A stretch of 64,000 nt of DNA. Source: Henricia sp. BOLD:AAB3569 (Eukaryota > Echinodermata > Asteroidea > Spinulosida > Echinasteridae). The translations under genes were made by a program, and so were the position numbers. Of the stretch, positions 61,042 through 64,000 are shown in pieces. The notes beneath the pieces were generated by a model, which was not told the origin of the DNA, did no database searches, and saw nothing but the letters and a program-made list of their open reading frames with translations. The DNA is taken from the NCBI GenBank assembly GCA_037783545.1, contig JBBELK010001438.1:1-64000 (forward strand), given 5' to 3'. Every line of letters begins with the position of its first letter. Within the stretch, counting starts at the first letter, position 1.

Positions 61042-62329
61042 TTGAGGCTTCCTGACTGCTTTCACGCAAACCGTGGCTGTCTGTACACACCTCTTTGGGG
61101 TACTCCTGAGTTGTGCGCATGCTCAGTCATTCGGACTGTCGTTAACGCACCGCAGTTTGGCTCGGCAATTTGGTCAAAGTGTGGTCCAAACGTCGGCAAA
61201 TTTGGAGGTCGAAAAATGTTCCGACGAACTTCAAATTTTGCATGCCCTAAACTCTCTATATTGCGCACTTGTCATAAAAAATTGACAGACTTTCGCCGGG
61301 AAATGGCAGATAAATTTCAAAGTTTAGAAAAAACTGGGTTGAGGCTTCCTGACTGCTCTCACGCAAACCGTGGCTGTCTGTACACACCTCTTTGGGGTAC
61401 TCCTGAGTTGTGCGCATGCTCAGTCATTCGGACTGTCGTTAACGCACCGCAGTTTGGCTCGGCAATTTGGTCAAAGTGTGGTCCAAACGTCGGCAAATTT
61501 GGAGGTCGAAAAATGTTCCGACGAACTTCAAATTCTGCATGCCCTAAACTCTCTATATTGCGCACTTGTCATAAAAAATTGACAGACTTTCGCCGGGAAA
61601 TGGCAGAGAAATTTCAAAGTTTAGAAAAAACTGGGTTGAGGCTTCCTGACTGCTCTCACGCAAACCGTGGCTGTCTGTACACACCTCTTTGGGGTACTCC
61701 TGAGTTGTGCGCATGCTCAGTCATTCGGACTGTCGTTAACGCACCGCAGTTTGGCTCGGCAATTTGGTCAAAGTGTGGTCCAAACGTCGGCAAATTTGGA
61801 GGTCGAAAAATGTTCCGACGAACTTCAAATTTTGCATGCCCTAAACTCTCTATATTGCGCACTTGTCATAAAAAATTGACAGACTTTCGCCGGGAAATGG
61901 CAGAGAAATATCAAAGTTTAGAAAAAACTGGGTTGAGGCTTCCTGACTGCTCTCACGCAAACCGTGGCTGTCTGTACACACCTCTTTGGGGTACTCCTGA
62001 GTTGTGCGCATGCTCAGTCATTCGGACTGTCGTTAACGCACCGCAGTTTGGCTCGGCAATTTGGTCAAAGTGTGGTCCAAACGTCGGCAAATTTGGAGGT
62101 CGAAAAATGTTCCGACGAACTTCAAATTTTGCATGCCCTAAACTCTCTATATTGCGCACTTGTCATAAAAAATTGACAGACTTTCGCCAGGAAATGGCAG
62201 AGAAATTTCAAAGTTTAGAAAAAAACTGTGTTGAGTCTTCCTGACTGCTCTCACGCAAACCGTGGCTGTCTGTACACACCTCTTTGGGGTACTCCTGAGT
62301 TGTGCGCATGCTCAGTCATTCGGACTGTC

Positions 62330-62344
62330 TTCTTCTTCTTCTTT
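62330..62344 (-). repeat. (GAA)n 3' tail of the LINE fragment
   Basis: The plus strand reads four TTC units followed by TTT; on the element's strand this is AAA then four GAA units at the very 3' end, directly abutting the target duplication. It differs from the (ACA)n tail of the SINE. Confidence 0.85.
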
Positions 62345-62353
62345 CGTGTAACG

Positions 62354-63544
62354 TCAGAGGTCCAACTCGGTGTCGTTTAGCCATGCCCGCATCTCTGGTC
62401 CTAGGTCGAAGAGGCTGGCTTCCGAAGGTGGTCTGTATATGGGGCATGTGGCGATTATATGGTCGGCAGTCTGCTCAGGGTCACCACACTCGCATTCCGC
62501 ACTGTCCACCAAGCCCCACTTCTTCATTGATGTTTTGAAGCGACCGACCCCAGTCCGAAGGCGGTTCAGCGTGGTCCATTGCCGGCGTGGTAGGTCGTCT
62601 CCTCCTATGGTGCCATCTCCTCCTGGGTCCCAGATGTAGCGGTGGACGCGGGAGGGCCCGGCTGACTCCCATTCCTGCTTCCAAGCAGCTGCTAGCCATG
62701 CATCTTTGGAGATGTCCTCAGAGGTGGAGTTGAGCATCTCTTGTGCCGCCTTGTTGTAAGGGTGGCGGGACTTTAGTCTGCTTGGGGGCGCTGCCGTTGT
62801 TGTAATGTGGTGCAGGATATGCCAGTCATGTTTTTGTGCCTTCCTGGCCAGGGCAAGGGTGGCAGCCTCCCGCCGGAGGCCTGCCGGGGCTATTCCTGCG
62901 AGGACTGGAAGGAGGGATACAGGGGTAGGCTTCAGGCATCCGGTTACGATTCGGAGGGCGTTGTTTATTGCCACATCAACCTTTTTCGCATGCGTGCTTC
63001 TGCTCCAGACTGTGGCGCAGTATTCTGCTGCAGAGAAGACCAGGGCTTGGGTAGATAGTCGCAGAGTCTTAGCCGAGGCTCCCCATGTTGTTCCCGCAAG
63101 GCGGCGTATCAGTGCGACCCTGGATGTCAAATTGGCCCTGACATCTTCGAGGTGATGTCTGAAGGACAGAGTGAGATCCAGACGCACACCAAGGTATTTC
63201 GGGGCTTGCTGGACCTCCAGGCGTTTGTTCTCCACGTGTACCGTGAGTTCCCTTTTTGCTTCCCTGGTGCTAAGGTGGTATGCTGCTGCGACTGTCTTTC
63301 CGGTGCTGAGCTGTAGACGCCATCTTCGAAGGTATGCTACCAGGGTGCCCATGTCTTTATTAAGGCCCTCTTCCATCGCCTTCCACGTTGGTTGTCTCAA
63401 CATGATGGCAAGGTCGTCTGCATAGCCGTACTTTCTCGAAGATGTGTCAGGTAGGTCGTGTATGTAAATGTTGAACAGCATCGGCGAGAGAACCGACCCC
63501 TGCGGTACCCCGTTCCTCAGCCTTCTGAGCCTACTGCGCTGGCC
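62354..63544 (-). CDS. Reverse transcriptase C-terminal half of a non-LTR retrotransposon, 5'-truncated
   Basis: The frame is open from the insertion edge at 63544 to the TGA at 62354-62356 (396 codons). The first methionine (63479-63481, giving 375 residues) is an internal residue and not a real start. Visible motifs, numbered from 63544: GVPQGSVLSP at residues 12-21 (reverse transcriptase block 4), catalytic YADD at 41-44 (block 5), KYLG at 116-119 (block 7 and thumb), then a region with GTTWGA, and near the C-terminus a zinc-knuckle-like C-x-C-x8-H-x4-C at residues 351, 353, 362 and 367. YADD with a C-terminal CCHC knuckle is typical of Jockey/I-like LINEs; the exact clade is uncertain. 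Blocks 0-3 and the endonuclease are missing, so no active enzyme is expected. There are no internal stops or frameshifts. The real product would be a fragment, if it is expressed at all; formally this is a retroelement pseudogene. Confidence 0.92.
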   Translation of the reverse strand, partial: GQRSRLRRLRNGVPQGSVLSPMLFNIYIHDLPDTSSRKYGYADDLAIMLRQPTWKAMEEGLNKDMGTLVAYLRRWRLQLSTGKTVAAAYHLSTREAKRELTVHVENKRLEVQQAPKYLGVRLDLTLSFRHHLEDVRANLTSRVALIRRLAGTTWGASAKTLRLSTQALVFSAAEYCATVWSRSTHAKKVDVAINNALRIVTGCLKPTPVSLLPVLAGIAPAGLRREAATLALARKAQKHDWHILHHITTTAAPPSRLKSRHPYNKAAQEMLNSTSEDISKDAWLAAAWKQEWESAGPSRVHRYIWDPGGDGTIGGDDLPRRQWTTLNRLRTGVGRFKTSMKKWGLVDSAECECGDPEQTADHIIATCPIYRPPSEASLFDLGPEMRAWLNDTELDL

Positions 63545-64000
63545 ACTGTCGTTAACGCACCGCAGTTTGGCTCGGCAATTTGGTCAAAGTGTGGTCCAAA
63601 CGTCGGCAAATTTGGAGGTCGAAAAATGTTCCGACGAACTTCAAATTTTGCATGCCCTAAACTCTCTATATTGCGCACTTGTCATACAAAATTGACAGAC
63701 TTTCGCCGGGAAATGGCAGAGAAATTTCAAAGTTTAGAAAAAACTGGGTTGAGGCTTCCTGACTGCTCTCACGCAAACCGTGGCTGTCTGTACACACCTC
63801 TTTGGGGTACTCCTGAGTTGTGCGCATGCTCAGTCATTCGGACTGTCGTTAACGCACCGCAGTTTGGCTCGGCAATTTGGTCAAAGTGTGGTCCAAACGT
63901 CGGCAAATTTTGAGGTCGAAAAATGTTCCGACGAACTTCAAATTTTGCATGCCCTAAACTCTCTATATTGCGCACTTGTCATAAACAATTGACAGACTTT
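63545..64000 (+). repeat. Satellite array resumes after the retrotransposon, about 1.5 monomers to window end
   Basis: After the retrotransposon the same satellite continues at monomer position 94 (first 6 bases duplicated, then GTTAACG from 63551) in the same orientation. It runs off the window edge. Copies here carry CATACAAAATTG (63684), a G-to-T change giving AATTTTGAGG (63906) and ATAAACAATTG (63983). These variants also occur far to the left, so this is the same array interrupted by insertion and not a second satellite. Confidence 0.97.

Larger units (their letters stand above)
1..62329 (+). repeat. Main satellite array, 297-bp monomer, about 208 head-to-tail copies
   Basis: One unit of 297 bp (68 C, 70 G; 46.5% GC) repeats with very few changes per copy and always in the same orientation. 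Counting from the phase TTGAGGCTTC, monomers start at 12, 308, 605, 808, 1107 and so on. Most are exactly 297 bp; many are 298 bp because of one extra A in one of two A-runs. Each unit contains one GTTAAC, two GCATGC and two TGCGCA palindromes, and about 16 CpG. Only two SINE copies near 41-42.4 kb interrupt the array, and its right end is cut by a retrotransposon at 62330. Neighbouring monomers share private variants, which groups them into the higher-order repeats listed separately. Arrays of this kind usually sit in centromeric, pericentromeric or subtelomeric heterochromatin; that placement is inference. I see no host gene in this stretch. Confidence 0.99.
62330..63544 (-). mobile_element. 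5'-truncated non-LTR retrotransposon (LINE) fragment, 1215 bp
   Basis: This is the only window segment unrelated to the satellite or SINE. On the minus strand it begins abruptly inside the reverse transcriptase at 63544, runs through the C-terminal end of the polyprotein (stop at 62354-62356), has only about 12 bases of 3' untranslated sequence, and ends in a (GAA)n tail at 62330-62344. ACTGTC flanks it on both sides. Abrupt 5' truncation with an intact 3' end and simple-repeat tail is the signature of target-primed reverse transcription. The endonuclease, ORF1 and the first half of the reverse transcriptase are absent, so the copy cannot move by itself. The open frame and intact tail suggest a fairly recent insertion. 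Confidence 0.93.
62324..63550 (-). repeat. 6-bp target-site duplications around the LINE fragment
   Basis: ACTGTC at 62324-62329 (monomer positions 94-99) precedes the insert and ACTGTC at 63545-63550 follows it, after which the monomer continues with GTTAACG. Removing the insert and one copy restores an intact monomer junction. Six bases is short for a LINE duplication, so microhomology joining at the 5' end is an alternative. Confidence 0.8.

Noticed and set aside
1..62329. CRISPR array
   Set aside because: The unit is 297 bp with no unique spacers between short repeats, and no cas genes are present. The sequence is a eukaryotic satellite.
62302..63425. Forward-strand open frames at 62302-62538, 62370-62639, 62805-63155 and 63171-63425
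   Set aside because: They lie opposite the minus-strand reverse transcriptase, which explains the DNA over its full length with recognisable motifs; the forward frames show none.
1..64000. A previously undescribed gene system such as a defence island, toxin cluster or biosynthetic operon
   Set aside because: Apart from two retroelements the whole window is one satellite; nothing else codes for a recognisable protein on either strand.

Overview
The window is almost entirely satellite DNA from an animal genome. About 208 head-to-tail copies of a 297-bp monomer (46.5% GC, all in one orientation) fill 1-62329, and the array resumes at 63545 and runs off the right edge. I see no host gene, rRNA gene, true tRNA gene, CRISPR array or bacterial operon. 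The organism looks like a metazoan, more likely an invertebrate. The evidence is a highly homogenised long satellite, a tRNA-headed SINE with an (ACA)n tail, and a non-LTR retrotransposon whose reverse transcriptase ends in a CCHC knuckle. The species cannot be named from this sequence alone.

Layout. From 1 to about 40.7 kb there is uninterrupted satellite made of regional domains: a 1513-bp higher-order repeat with a 26-bp internal duplication (about 5-12 kb), a domain rich in 298-bp monomers (about 8.8-23 kb), an indel-rich patch (15.66-17.75 kb), a 7-mer of about 2080 bp (21.9-25 kb), and 3-mers of about 890 bp (25.8-27 kb and 28.6-30.6 kb). At 40962-41244 a 283-bp SINE interrupts one monomer between 15-bp target-site duplications. 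An identical SINE copy lies 1189 bp downstream (42151-42433) in the same monomer position, so the array duplicated a segment carrying the SINE. From 44.9 to 61 kb the satellite is a mosaic of two recurring modules, including two consecutive copies of a 10-monomer, 2971-bp higher-order repeat (about 47.28-53.29 kb) and rearranged derivatives after it. At 62330-63544 a 5'-truncated non-LTR retrotransposon lies on the minus strand inside one monomer, between 6-bp duplications.

How it works together. No genes cooperate here. The sequence records tandem-repeat evolution: unequal exchange and segmental duplication build and shuffle higher-order units, while two unrelated retroelements land in the array. 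Because 297 is a multiple of three and one frame lacks stops, the satellite carries long open frames (up to 1759 codons) that resemble genes. I judge these to be non-coding. Monomer variants were read by eye. Boundaries of higher-order blocks are accurate to roughly one monomer; retroelement junctions are accurate to the base, apart from the usual target-duplication ambiguity.
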